Shown one piece after another: positions 1-10,800 of a DNA stretch of 36,695 nucleotides; within the stretch, counting starts at the first letter, position 1; every line of letters starts with the position of its first letter. The translations under genes and the position numbers were made by a program. The notes beneath the pieces were generated by a model. It was not told where the DNA came from. It saw nothing but the letters and a program-made list of their open reading frames with translations, and made no database searches. This stretch comes from Pigoraptor vietnamica (lineage: Eukaryota > Opisthokonta > Filasterea): contig CALSCQ010002526.1 in NCBI GenBank assembly GCA_943704525.1, positions 1-36,695 on the forward strand, read 5' to 3'.

Positions 1-113
<113 letters not shown>

Positions 114-201
114 CACAGCACACTTACACACACACAAAGTGGCAGTGCGGGCAAGCCCGACACACGCATGAACCCTCATAGCTCCTTACAAGCCATCCCA
201 C

Positions 202-582
202 CGCTCCGACAGGCCTCCGTCCTCCTCAATTGATGCTCGCTTAAAAAATGGGCCTACTGTCCGAGAAAAGGGGCGGAAAAACTCCATCTGCACGTTGCAA
301 ATCCTCTCGTCTTCCTCGTCGCGGCCTTCTTCCTTTCTCGGTAGCGCGTACCCGTAGTAGGTCGTGCACGATCGACCGAAACGGCACAACGCCAAAGCCC
401 ATCGACATCAGCTTCACGACAACTTTGTCGCTTCCGCACACGGCCGCGACGTACAGCGCCTCCCCCGTGCGCGCCCACTCCGCGGCGTCCTTGTGCGTTT
501 TGATGAGCCGCTCCACTTCGACCTCGTCTCCCTCGCAGCACGCCTTGAGCAGGTCGTCCGCGGACGTCAGGAAGGGCGCCAT
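202..582 (-). CDS. Ankyrin-type protein, N-terminal two exons (gene A, partial)
   Basis: This is the 5' part of a gene running off the left edge. Exon 1 is 582..352 (77 codons, from an ATG preceded by no other in-frame ATG) and exon 2 is 287..202. The intron between them is phase 0, with donor GTACGC and acceptor TGCAG. Exon 1 encodes an ankyrin-like helical pair: a DDLLKACCEGD start, then EALYVAAVCGSDKVVVKLM. Exon 2 begins MEFFRPFSRT and ends in phase 2 at GTGGGA, followed by a TG-rich intron that reaches the window edge. Exon 2 is clearly homologous to the first exon of gene B (MELFRPFSHS) on the opposite strand; the two differ by nine bases, so the frame is kept. Most of the protein lies outside the window, and ankyrin repeats are expected there by comparison with gene B. 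Function beyond protein binding cannot be stated. Confidence 0.6.
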
Positions 583-794
583 GGCCGCGACGCGCACGCA
601 CGCACGCCCTCTCTCGCGAAATGGAGAGCGCAGAAGAATAAAAGCGGTCCGCCTGTCATCGGCGAGTGTGAGTCAATGTTTATTCCACCGCCAGGAATTG
701 TAACACGTTAGTAACAAACCCTAATAAGTCCCCGGCAAGGGCTCTGGTCCCCGGCGGCCTTACGTTTCAGAATAATACTGGATTCCTTCGTTGG
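583..794. promoter_or_regulatory. Divergent promoter region between genes A and B
   Basis: About 210 bp separate the two divergent start codons. It contains GTAACACGTTAG at 700-711, an imperfect copy of an inverted GTAAC/GTTAC element seen in three other upstream regions of the window. No clear TATA box is visible. The last 25 bp resemble the end of the gene A intron 1 but lack its acceptor AG, which is why gene B is started at the ATG at 795. Confidence 0.45.
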
Positions 795-936
795 ATGGAG
801 CTTTTCCGCCCATTCTCTCACAGTACATACAGGAGTTCTGACCCTTCTCATCGAGCATCAAATGACGCGGACGGCGGCCTATGGGAGAGGTGGGTGGATG
901 TGCAAGGGCCATTGGGTCTGGCTGTTTTGTTTGTCT

Positions 937-981
<45 letters not shown>

Positions 982-1095
982 TGTGTGTCTGTGTGTGTGT
1001 CTGTGTGTGTGTGTGCGTGTGTGTGTGTCTGTGTGTCTGTGTGTGTGTCTGTGTGTGTGTGCGTGTGTGTGTGTGTGTAGGTCTCTGTGTGTGTA

Positions 1096-1136
<41 letters not shown>

Positions 1137-4100
1137 GCGCGTGTGTGTTACTCGCACACTTTAGTACGGAATCTTGCATCTTCGATCGTGCTGCCCCGGT
1201 GTCTGATGTGCCATCACCGGCCTCTGGGATATCTACTGTGGCGTTCGACGGCAGAACGCGCGATCGAGTGTTTCGTCTCGCGTCGCCCCTCCACGCCGCG
1301 TGTGCGTACCTTCGCGTATCTACCGTGCAGACACTTCTAGCGGGGGGTGTGAGCGCCTGGCTGGCCGACGTCGTCACGGGAGAGACCTCCCTCCACTCGC
1401 TCAGTTGCAGCGACCCTGTGTGGCACCATATCAGTATCCACGATCCGGGACCCCGATTGCGCAGAATTATCGGCATGCTTGTGGGTGCGGGTGGCGACAT
1501 CAACGCGCGAGACTGTACCCAAGGGACGCCTCTCCATTCGGCGGCTCGCAGGAACAACGACGCCGTCATTGACGCCCTGCTGGCCCACGGCGCCGACGTT
1601 AACGCGCGCGACGGAATGGGCGCAACTCCCCTCCTCTCCGCGGCGTGCTTGCGCTTTGGCAATGTTGTCGGCGCGCTGATTGCAGCCGGTGCGGACGTCA
1701 ACGCGTGCGACAACAACGGCGTGACGCCGCTCATCGCAGCGGCGTGGGCAAACGAGCCTGACGTTGTGCAGGCCCTGCTGGCTGCCGGCGCGAATCCGAA
1801 CGCGCGGGGCCACCGCGGTCGCACGGCACTTCACGCGGCGTCGACGGAAAGCGGGGACGCCATTGTGAGAGCGCTCATGCAAGCGGGCGCGAATCCGAAC
1901 GCCGTCGACGAACGAGGGTGCCTTCCAGTGGCCGCGGCTGTTAGAAGATGGAATCCAGGTGCGCTCATGTCGATAATGGCGTTCATAGAAGCACGGGTGC
2001 CCATGGACCCCTCTGAGGTGCCACAGAGTAAGCTGTGGGAGCTGTTCTTCGCGTCGCCATCGCAAGAGAGGCTCGCGGTGCTCACTTGCGCGGGGCTGGA
2101 CTTGGGCGCCGTGCACGAGGGCCACACGATTGTACACGCTGCGGTCGCACGGAGCACCTTCGTCGAGCATAGTCACGTCTCCGTTCGCCGGCCTCACACT
2201 GTTCTCCGCACACTCATCGACGCCGGCGCCCCGCTGAACACGCGCACGACATCCGTGACGGCAACGACCGGTTTCAGGCGCAGGACGTACGCGATCGGAT
2301 CGACTCCCCTTCACATCGCTGTCTTGTCGCCCACGGACGCCGTGATGCAGCTGCTCGATGCTGGCGTCGACGCTTTCGTGCGCGATGAGAATGGGCAGAC
2401 CGCCTTCGACGTGGCCGTGAGGCACAAAGTGTGGGACGTCGTAACCTTCTTTCTTGAAAGGGACGACTCGATTCACCCGCGGGATTACCCGGTCGGCACT
2501 TTGCAAACTCTGTGCGGCGCAGGCACGAGTGCGACGACGGTGTCGGCCGAGCCCATGCGAAGGGCGTTGGACCGCGGGCTCGACGTCAACGCCCGCGTGG
2601 GCGAACGCTCGCTCCTGTGCGAGGCGTGTTCGCGTCGCGCTTGGGATATCGCCCGTCTCCTCGTCGAGAGGGGCGCGGACGTGGGCGCCGTCGCGGGCAG
2701 AGGCGAGAACGTATTGTGTCTTCTTCTTCGTGGTCACGAGCCTTTGTCCGCCTCCAACGCCGAGTTCGTCGTCGGTCTCTTGGAATCGCACCCCTCCCTC
2801 GCACAGCCCCACATGCTCCGACTGTGTCTCAACCGCATTTCGTCGGGCGTATATCTCACGGTCGCACGAGCTCTGCTGAGCGCGGGCGTCGACGTAAAGG
2901 CGCTGGACGACGACGACGGGCTTTCGGCCCTGCATTACGCTTACTCCGACGGCTTCAAGGATGCGACCGTGTTAAGGCTGTTGTTGGAGCACGGCGGCGA
3001 CGTGAACGCCCGGTCGAGGGCGGGTCGCACGACAGCGCAGTACGTCGCCAATGCACGGAAAAAGAGTGTAATGGGCGTGCGCTACCGGTCGGCCCTTCGG
3101 CAAGACAGAGTTTTGCAATTGAGCGACGGAGACCACACCTGGATCGCCGCCGTGATTCGCGTTGTCGTCGAACACGGCGCGGACTTTGACGTGCGCGACC
3201 GACGCGGGCGCGCGCTGCTGCACTTGGCCGCCGCTCGGGGTTTTGCCTTGCGTCCGTGGCTTAACGCTCCCGGCGTTACCGCTCACGTCAACGTGGCCGA
3301 CGTCGACGGCAATACGCCCCTGCATGCGCTGTGTGCCTCTCGCGACGCCTCCCCCGAGACGCTGGAGGCGCTGTTGGGACTCGGTGCGGATGTGCGTTCT
3401 GCGAACGCCGCGGGCAAAACGGCTCTTCACATGGCTTGCGAGAACGGCTCTCTCGCACTTGCGCGGGTGCTTCTGGAGGACCCGAACGCGAGGGAAGCGC
3501 GCGGTGAGACGCCGCTTCACGTGTGTGCGCGGAAGGCGGGGTCGACGGAGTTGATGAGTCTGCTTTTGGACGCCGGCGCGGACGTTGCGGCGACGACGAC
3601 GACGTGTGCGACCGCGATGGATATTGCCGAGGAATGGGGATGGACGGACAGCGTGACTTTCCTTTGCCAACGGGGGGCCGTGCGCGGGGCAGCTGTCAAC
3701 GGAAGGCGACAGGCGTTGCAGCACACCATGACTGCCGCGTGCGCAACCCGCGACCTATGGGCTGCGACGAGGCTCGTGGGCAGCGCGGGCCTCTTTCGCC
3801 TGTCGCCCGGAGGCGCCGTCCCCTGCTGTTTGACGCCCTTTATGTTATTCGCCACGAGAGTAGATGCGTGGGGTCGTCTATCCACCATACACAGTCTGCT
3901 CGATGTCTACCAGCCACGCATTTCGTCTTGGAAACAGAACGGCATCATCGTGGACGATGCTATGGATGGAGGCGGCGAAGAGGGCGCTGGTGGGGCGGGG
4001 GCGCGTGAAGGGGTGGCGATTGTTGTTGACGGCGAGGACTCTCGAATGGATATTGACGGCGACGAAGAGGATGATAACGACTACGACCGCGGCGAGGTAT

Positions 4101-4204
4101 TGAAAGAGTACGACCACGCGCGGCGTCTGTACTCGGAACGCGCTGTATGTCTCGTGCTGTCGGATTTAGCCGCTTGCATGGCGGCAGATGCGGCGTTTGC
4201 GTGA
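795..4204 (+). CDS. Large ankyrin-repeat protein (gene B)
   Basis: The model is join(795..889, 1165..4204), 1044 residues. The intron (GTGGGT donor, TTTAG acceptor, phase 2) holds a long GT-rich microsatellite; reading through it gives only Cys-Val low complexity, so it is intronic. After a short N-terminal exon shared with gene A, canonical ankyrin repeats with G-x-TPLHxAA and LLxxGADVNARD cores run in several blocks: roughly residues 70-330 (the most regular block), 420-490, 570-730 and 750-930. More degenerate spacers lie between the blocks. The C-terminal 100 residues are acidic (GDEEDDNDYD) with a final helical segment. There is no signal peptide or membrane helix, so it is probably a cytosolic or nuclear binding scaffold. 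The 3.0-kb second exon has no further intron, unlike most neighbours. An upstream exon matching gene A exon 1 was sought and not found. The gene ends convergent with gene C. Confidence 0.8.
935..1148 (+). repeat. GT-rich microsatellite in gene B intron
   Basis: Interrupted (GT)n with GTCT and GTGC variants occupies most of the gene B intron, starting about 45 bp after the donor and ending about 17 bp before the acceptor AG at 1163-1164. Confidence 0.9.
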
Positions 4205-4745
4205 ATCGAAAAGCGACCGCAAATGGATGTTTGCGTTGGTGATGCTTGTGCGTGTGTGCAACACAGTCGAGAGTGCGTAGATCATGCGGTGACACTCTTC
4301 GAATCGTATGAGGGGCAAGCGCGCAGATGGCGGGATGTCTGTACTCTGAGCCGTATGAGGTCGCTCGTCTATCGCACGCAGACGGGGTACCCAGACTCAA
4401 CCGTTTCACCTCGGGACAGGCCCGAATGGCTCCCAGCTTGCGAGTCGCCAATTCATTGTGCGTTATCCGACAACGAGCCCAATCGCAACAACTGCCAGCG
4501 GGAGCAGTGCGGGCCGAATTGCCGGCAGCTGCCCTTCTGACTTCTCGACAAGCGCTCCCCGCGTACACAAACCGTTCTACCTAATGGACAGCGAAGGCGC
4601 AGTGTGCGATGCGGCGTTGACATGAAAGTAGAAGGGGTGTGTGAGTGTGAGTGTGAGTGTGAGTGTGAGTGAGTGTGTGTGTGTGTGTGTGTGATGTGGC
4701 CCCGCTTTAAAGGGAAGCCGACAGAGATTTCAGCCACGGCGTTCT
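4205..4745. other. Convergent intergenic region B/C
   Basis: These 541 bp lie between the stop codons of genes B and C. The only structure seen is a (GTGTGA)n-(GT)n run at 4636-4693. Short open frames here have no coding character and none was called. Confidence 0.6.
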
Positions 4746-6209
4746 TTACTTGAGTATCAGCTCCTTCACACCCGTCAGTGCAGAAACGTCAGTCACGCGA
4801 TCGCAGCCCCGCAGCACAAGCCGGTGCACGCTCCCCAGCGCAGATACGTCCGTCACGTTTTCGCAGTACCCGAGGTCCAGATCGTGGACGCCGCCAAGTG
4901 CCGACACGTCCACCACGCCCTCACACATGGCTAGGTTTAGCGTGTGCACGCGGCCGAGCGCTGAAACGTCCGTGACGGCGCTCGAGCGCAAGTCGAGGTC
5001 GTGAACGCCTCCAAGCGCGGAGACGTCGCGCACGTTCGTCGTGTTGCACAACGAGAGAAATCGGACGCGGCCCAACGCGCTCACGTCCCTGATGCCGTTG
5101 CACGCCACGAGGTAGAGTGTGTGGACGCCGCCGAGCGCAGAGACGTCCTCGAGATTGGTGCAGCCCGTGAGGTGCAGGCAGTGCACACGGCCGAGGGCAG
5201 AAACGTCCGTAATCCCCACACAGCTCGAAAGATTGAGCGTGTGGACGTTTCCGAGCGCCGAAACGTCAGTGATCCCGCGGCACCCGCTGAGGTTGAGCGT
5301 GTGAACGCCACCGAGCCTGCTGACGTCCGTTATGCGCGAGCAGTGGCTGAGATCGAGCGTGTGCACGCGCCCAAGCGCCGACACATCGACAAGGTCGACG
5401 CAGTACATGAGGCGCAGGTTGTGCACGTTGACAAGGGCGGAGACGTCCGTCACACCAGAGCAGTACGAGAGGTTCAGCGTATGGACGCGCGCGAGCGGGG
5501 CGACGTTGGAGACGGCCTTGCACGAGTTGATGTCGAGCTTGTGGACGCCGCCGAGCCCACTGACGTCGTGCAGGTCGTAGCAAAGGTTGATCTTGAGGGT
5601 GTGGACGGTGCCGAGCCGCTGCACCTCCGCCATCGGCAGATTCCTGCAGCCTCCGAGGTTCAATTTCCGCACGCGCGACAGTGCAGCAATCCCCTTCAGA
5701 TTCGCACAGAAGCCCAGGTCGAGCTTGCGGACGTTCCCCAGCGCAGAGACGTCCAGGTCGTCGACCCACGACAGCTTGAGCGTGTCGATCGCGCCGAGGG
5801 CAGACACGTCGCGTACGTTCTTGCAGCGCTCGAGGTGGAGGGTGTGGAGACCCCCCAACGCCGAGACATCGCTCACGTTATCGCAGTCGCGAAAGTACAC
5901 TGCGTGCACGCCCGCAAGCACGGACGTGTCTGACAGCTCGGTGTATTCGAGCGGAAGAATGAGTCGGTGACGCGGCAGCGCGCGGCAGACTTCGTCGCGG
6001 AAGTCGGCATCGAGAGCGAATCGCAGCGCCGTTTCCTTGCGGAGCTTGAAGAAGCGGCGGCCGAGCGTGAGTTGACGCAGGGGTCGACACGTGGCGGAGA
6101 TGGAACGGAGCTCGTGGGGCTCGAAGCGCGAGAGGATGCGCGAGTCCACGACTTCGATCGGAAGGGCGAGGAGGTGGCAGCGGTCCTGCGCGTGCCCGTT
6201 GGAGGCCAT
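4746..6209 (-). CDS. F-box-like protein with about 20 short leucine-rich repeats (gene C)
   Basis: A single-exon gene of 487 residues. Residues about 12-55 (LLALPIEVVDSRILSRF, then HELRSISATCRPLR) have the pattern of an F-box, which would link the protein to an SCF ubiquitin ligase through Skp1. From about residue 95 to the C-terminus the protein is a solenoid of about twenty units of 20 residues, consensus DVSALGxVHTLxLxxCxxIT, shorter than the usual 24-26-residue LRR. The C-terminal units are the most alike, and the first and some middle units are degenerate (e.g. GIAALSRVRKL). The ATG at 6209 sits eight residues before the F-box; an in-frame ATG at 6266 is a possible earlier start. No membrane segment is seen. 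The F-box call is by pattern only; a plain LRR protein is the alternative. Targets are unknown. Confidence 0.82.
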   Translation of the reverse strand: MASNGHAQDRCHLLALPIEVVDSRILSRFEPHELRSISATCRPLRQLTLGRRFFKLRKETALRFALDADFRDEVCRALPRHRLILPLEYTELSDTSVLAGVHAVYFRDCDNVSDVSALGGLHTLHLERCKNVRDVSALGAIDTLKLSWVDDLDVSALGNVRKLDLGFCANLKGIAALSRVRKLNLGGCRNLPMAEVQRLGTVHTLKINLCYDLHDVSGLGGVHKLDINSCKAVSNVAPLARVHTLNLSYCSGVTDVSALVNVHNLRLMYCVDLVDVSALGRVHTLDLSHCSRITDVSRLGGVHTLNLSGCRGITDVSALGNVHTLNLSSCVGITDVSALGRVHCLHLTGCTNLEDVSALGGVHTLYLVACNGIRDVSALGRVRFLSLCNTTNVRDVSALGGVHDLDLRSSAVTDVSALGRVHTLNLAMCEGVVDVSALGGVHDLDLGYCENVTDVSALGSVHRLVLRGCDRVTDVSALTGVKELILK

Positions 6210-6795
6210 TGTGCGGGGAATTACGTCGTACGCGGAAAGAAGAGACCACAGTTCAGTTGCTGGCATACACCATAAAGGCGCATCGCCTCTCTCATTCGGA
6301 GGCCAGCTCAGCGGAGTCGCGGAAAGAAGAGAGAAAGGAAGATAGCACGTGTGCGTGTGTGCGTGTCGGCCACGCGGGGTATTTCGGCCACGCGGGGTAT
6401 TGTACCATGCACAGGAACAGAGAACGAGGGCACAGAGAAAGTTGTCAGCGTGCCGTGCGCGCATGTATGCGTGTGCGTGTGTGTGTGCGTGCGTGGCTGA
6501 GGAATTTTGTTGGAGATGGAAACATCCACCATAAACAATACCTGACGTAAGCCCAACCCTGAACTGCACACGCGAAATCTCACACAGACTTGCGTGGCGC
6601 GCCCACACAACTGCCACGACACGACTGGTCGGCGACACGCGGGAGAGTGCTCACCGCAAGCGTCGTCGTATGAGTGCGTGCATGTGCACACGAGTGCGTA
6701 TGTTCATGTATGCGCGTTTATGCACGTGCGTGGGAAGAGAGTGGAAGAGGCAGAGGCAAGTAAGACAGCGCAAGTAGCACATCTGCCCTACGAAC
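6210..6795. promoter_or_regulatory. Divergent promoter region between genes C and D
   Basis: These 586 bp separate the start codons of C and D. They contain a 17-bp direct repeat (CGGCCACGCGGGGTATT at 6367-6383 and 6385-6401) and GT/CG-rich low complexity around 6460-6490 and 6660-6730. No coding exon could be supported here. Confidence 0.5.
6367..6401. repeat. 17-bp tandem direct repeat in C/D promoter
   Basis: Two copies of CGGCCACGCGGGGTATT separated by one base. The position between divergent starts makes a protein-binding site possible, but nothing else supports that. Confidence 0.6.
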
Positions 6796-7097
6796 ATGTC
6801 CGAGAAGCACGCGACCGACGCGCCTGCCGCTCCGTCGGCGAAGAAGGCGCGCGTTGAAGAGCCCGTCGATTACACCGGCGACCACGAGCTGCAGGACCGC
6901 ATTAGCGAGTGGCTGCAGTGGGACAAGGTGCGTGTGTTTATGTGTGTGCGTGCGTGAGTACGTGTGTGCGTGTGTGTGTTGTGTGTGCGTGTGCGTGATA
7001 GTGTGTGCTTGGATGTACTCTGGCACTGTGTGTCGCTGCATCGTACGCACACATCTTTCATTGGAATGTGCACTCACACACGCACACGCGGACTCAT

Positions 7098-7188
<91 letters not shown>

Positions 7189-7475
7189 GCACAACGGCGC
7201 GATACACACGTATGCCACACACACTCGCTGACGTTCGGCATTGCATCACATATCTTCCGCCGAGGCAGAATGAGAAGACGCACAAGGCCATCCAGGGAAT
7301 GGTCGAGCGCGGCGAGTACGAGGCACTCGTGGGCCTCCTCAAGCAGCGCATGGAATTTGGCACTGCAGGTGCGCACTCTGCCGTGAAGGGACGCCCAACT
7401 TACGCGTGTTTTTGAGCGCGTGTGATGCGTCTCTGTGTGTGTGTATGTGTGTGTGTGTCTGATGCGTCTGTGCGT

Positions 7476-7506
<31 letters not shown>

Positions 7507-7736
7507 GGGGGGTGGGAGTTCGTGCACATAACGAGAGGAGTCGAAGTGGGACGTGCGTGTGTGAGTTGTGCGCACTCACCGTCGCGTGCGCTGCACTCTC
7601 CCAGGACTCCGTGCGGCAATGGGACCCGGCAATTCGCGCATGAATGACCTCACCATCATACAGACGGCGCAGGTGGGTGCATGATGTCACCGATTGTGGA
7701 CGTGCTTTGTGTGTGCGTGTGTGTGTATGTATGTAT

Positions 7737-7807
<71 letters not shown>

Positions 7808-10800
7808 TGTGTGTGTGTGTGGGAAGGGAAAAGGGAAAGTTCACATGTCACAGGTTGTGCATCTCAATGCTATGCATGCACTCACACCACACATATGCCC
7901 CACCACACACACACTCTCTCTCTCTCTCACTCACTCTCTCACAGGGCTTCTGCCGGTACCTGGAGAAGTCGTTTGTGGACATTAAGACACGGGGCGTTGT
8001 CATCGGCTTTGACGGGCGACACAATTCGCGCCGCTTTGCACAACTGTCGACGGCCGTGTTTGTGTCTCAGGGCATCAAGGTGTACCTCTTCTCAGCCGTC
8101 ACACCGACGCCATTTGTGGTGGGTGCTCGGTACGAGTGCGAGGTCAATCGCACCCCGATCACCTTGTGAAGGGCCGTGAAGAGAAATCGCGTGCGTGCAT
8201 GTAGTGAATGTTGTTTCCTCATTCAAATTTCGAATTGCCTCGCCGGGGTCGTGTGACACGCACACATATTCGCGCGCACAGCCGTACACAGTGCACAAGT
8301 ACCACGCGGCGGCGGGCATCATGGTCACCGCGAGCCACAACCCGAAGGACGACAATGGCTACAAGGTCTACTGGGAGAACGCGGCGCAGGTGCGTCGTGG
8401 GCAGCTCTTGCTGCTTTCCTGCCCTTCTTCTCTTCATACGTAAGAGATTTGTCCGTCCCACCCCCCCCCTGTTTGCGCATACACCACTGTTTCCTTCCAA
8501 GTTGAGTCTGTGGACACAGGCCCATGATTTATGGCGACCCGACAATTCTTTTTCCTTCGCGCGACGATGGCTCATGCTATGTCGTTGCACGCGACCGCAG
8601 ATCATTTCGCCGCACGACAAGGGAATTTCCGACGGCATCAACGCGAACCTTGCCCCGTGGCCGCGCTCGTGGGATGGCGACGCCGCCGAGCTGAACCCGC
8701 TCCGCATCGACCCCCTCGCGGAGGTGGAGGAAGCGTACGCGCGCGACATCTCCCGTCACTGCTTCCGCGGGTGCGTGGCCTGTCCATTGTGACGCTGCCT
8801 CCCTAACCTTCTTAACGCCAATCTATCCTCTAACACTGGGCTGCTTTCGTGCGCCGCTGGTCGCTGTGGTCGGTGGTTGTTATGCTCTGACGGGACATGC
8901 TAATCGCGACAAGAAATGCGTTGCAATTCTCACGCGCTTCTTCTGCATTTACAATATTGTCTGTTCGTGGCGCAGGGAGCGCAACCACAGCAGCCCCGTG
9001 CGTTTCTGCTACACGGCCATGCACGGCGTCGGCATGCGCTATGTTGCGCGCGCGTGCGACGCCTTCAGGCTCGCGCCCTTCGTCCCTGTGCCGGAACAGG
9101 TGCGGATACGCACATGAACGCACACACTGTGGCGGTCCTCATTTGACCTCAGACATTTCGCTCCAGTTCACCACGGCATGAAATTTAGAGTCCCTTTTCT
9201 CCGTTTCGCAGATGAATCCGGACCCCGAATTCCCGACGGTGAAGTTTCCCAACCCGGAAGAGGGCAAGAGCTCTCTGGTGCGTGCGCTCGAACACATACG
9301 CGCGCCCGCCCACAAACAAACGCCCGCCCTGCTTCTCTCTTCCTCTCATCACACTCCGGAGGCACGCGTGCGCGTAGGGGCACTCATGCATACACGTACA
9401 TACGTACAAAATTATACCACAATGATTGCAATACCCCGCAACTTACGACTCGTGTGTGCGCATGCACGCAGGATCTCGCCATTCGCACGGCGAACGAGCA
9501 CAACCTCAACTACATCCTTGCCAACGACCCCGACGCCGACCGCCTGGCCGTGGCGCAGAAACTGCCCAGGTTTGTGCGCTGGCCTACTCGTTGCAAGCGT
9601 TTGCATGCGTCGTTGAACACTCTGCTGTCTCTCGGCTATGCACACAGCTACATACATACGCACGCGCATACAAGCACACGGCCACATCTAATGCCTTCCC
9701 TTTGGCGCACAGCGGACAGTGGCGCATTCTGACGGGCAATGAGACGGCGGCTCTTATGGCGTGGTGGCTGTGGACCAACCACCAGTCGCGCCATCCGGAG
9801 ATACCTGCGGGTGCGTAGCACGTAACTCCAACGCACGAGTCACACACACACACGCACACACACACACACACGCAAAGACAACCACACACACACACACACT
9901 CACACGCGCGCACACACACACGCACGCACGCACACATACATATGCACACGCGCACACACACATACGCACGCACGCACACATACACACATGCACACGCAAA
10001 GACAACCACACGTGTTTCTCTTTCGCTGATGTGTTGGCCGCTGCCGCAGCCAAGTGCGCCATGGTCGCGAGCACCGTCTCGTCCAAGCTTCTTCAGGCGA
10101 TGGCACAGGCTGAGGGCTTTCAGTTCGAGGCACGTGACTTGCCCCGATATGCGCACTTGAGACGTCCGCCCTTCAACTGTGCCACTTGTCGCGTCCATAC
10201 TCTCGCGCAAGTGCTGTACGTCTCTTTAGTTTTGACCCTTCCGTGATATCGTGGCGAAGACTCCGAAAAAAAAACCGCTGGGACTGAACAGCCGCTGTGT
10301 GCCATGTGCGTAGGAGACACTCACCGGCTTCAAGTGGATCGGCAACAAGGCGCTGGACTTTGAGAAGGCGGGCATAAGGGTCATCTTCGCGTTCGAGGAG
10401 GCAATCGGTGCGTGCCCGCTTACCATTCGTGATCATGTCGCCGTGCAGCCGCGTCTGTGTGCTTGAGATGAGCATATGGAGGCAGAGTCCTTGAAAATTT
10501 CTCGCGAAGCAGTCTGCTATCGTCCGTAGCATTTTTCCCTCCAAAACTCACCGCAGCCCACGCATGTTCTTTCGACCCGCTAACTGTTGTCAAAATACTG
10601 CAGGCTACATGCCCGGCACGGTGACGGCGGACAAGGACGGCGTGCACTCGGCCGTCGTGTGTGCGGAGGCCATCTCCCACCTCGTCGAGAACGGAAAGTC
10701 CGCGCTCGATCAGCTCTCGGAGATCTACAACAAGTGGGTCGTCCGTGTGCGCGCGTCAGCGCATTGCACGCCATCGGCTTTTGCGATGCAGGCTCATGGC

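Noticed and set aside
881-1164. N-terminal Cys-Val-rich extension of the ankyrin frame
   Set aside because: It is translation of a GT microsatellite inside an intron; splice sites in matching phase remove it.
1337-2935. 532-codon frame antisense to gene B
   Set aside because: It is the mirror of GC-rich ankyrin coding sequence and shows no domain; the plus strand has canonical ankyrin motifs.
5001-5933. 310-codon plus-strand frame over gene C
   Set aside because: It is the antisense shadow of the LRR units; its apparent repeats only mirror them.
4746-5950. Regular 60-bp DNA repeats as a CRISPR-like array
   Set aside because: The periodicity is explained by protein LRR units with no unique spacers, in a eukaryotic genome.
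8771-8975. Apparent frame problem between PGM2 exons 6 and 7
   Set aside because: Correct parsing of the acceptor (CAG then GGAGCGC) restores CFRG-ERNHSS in phase 2; no frameshift exists.
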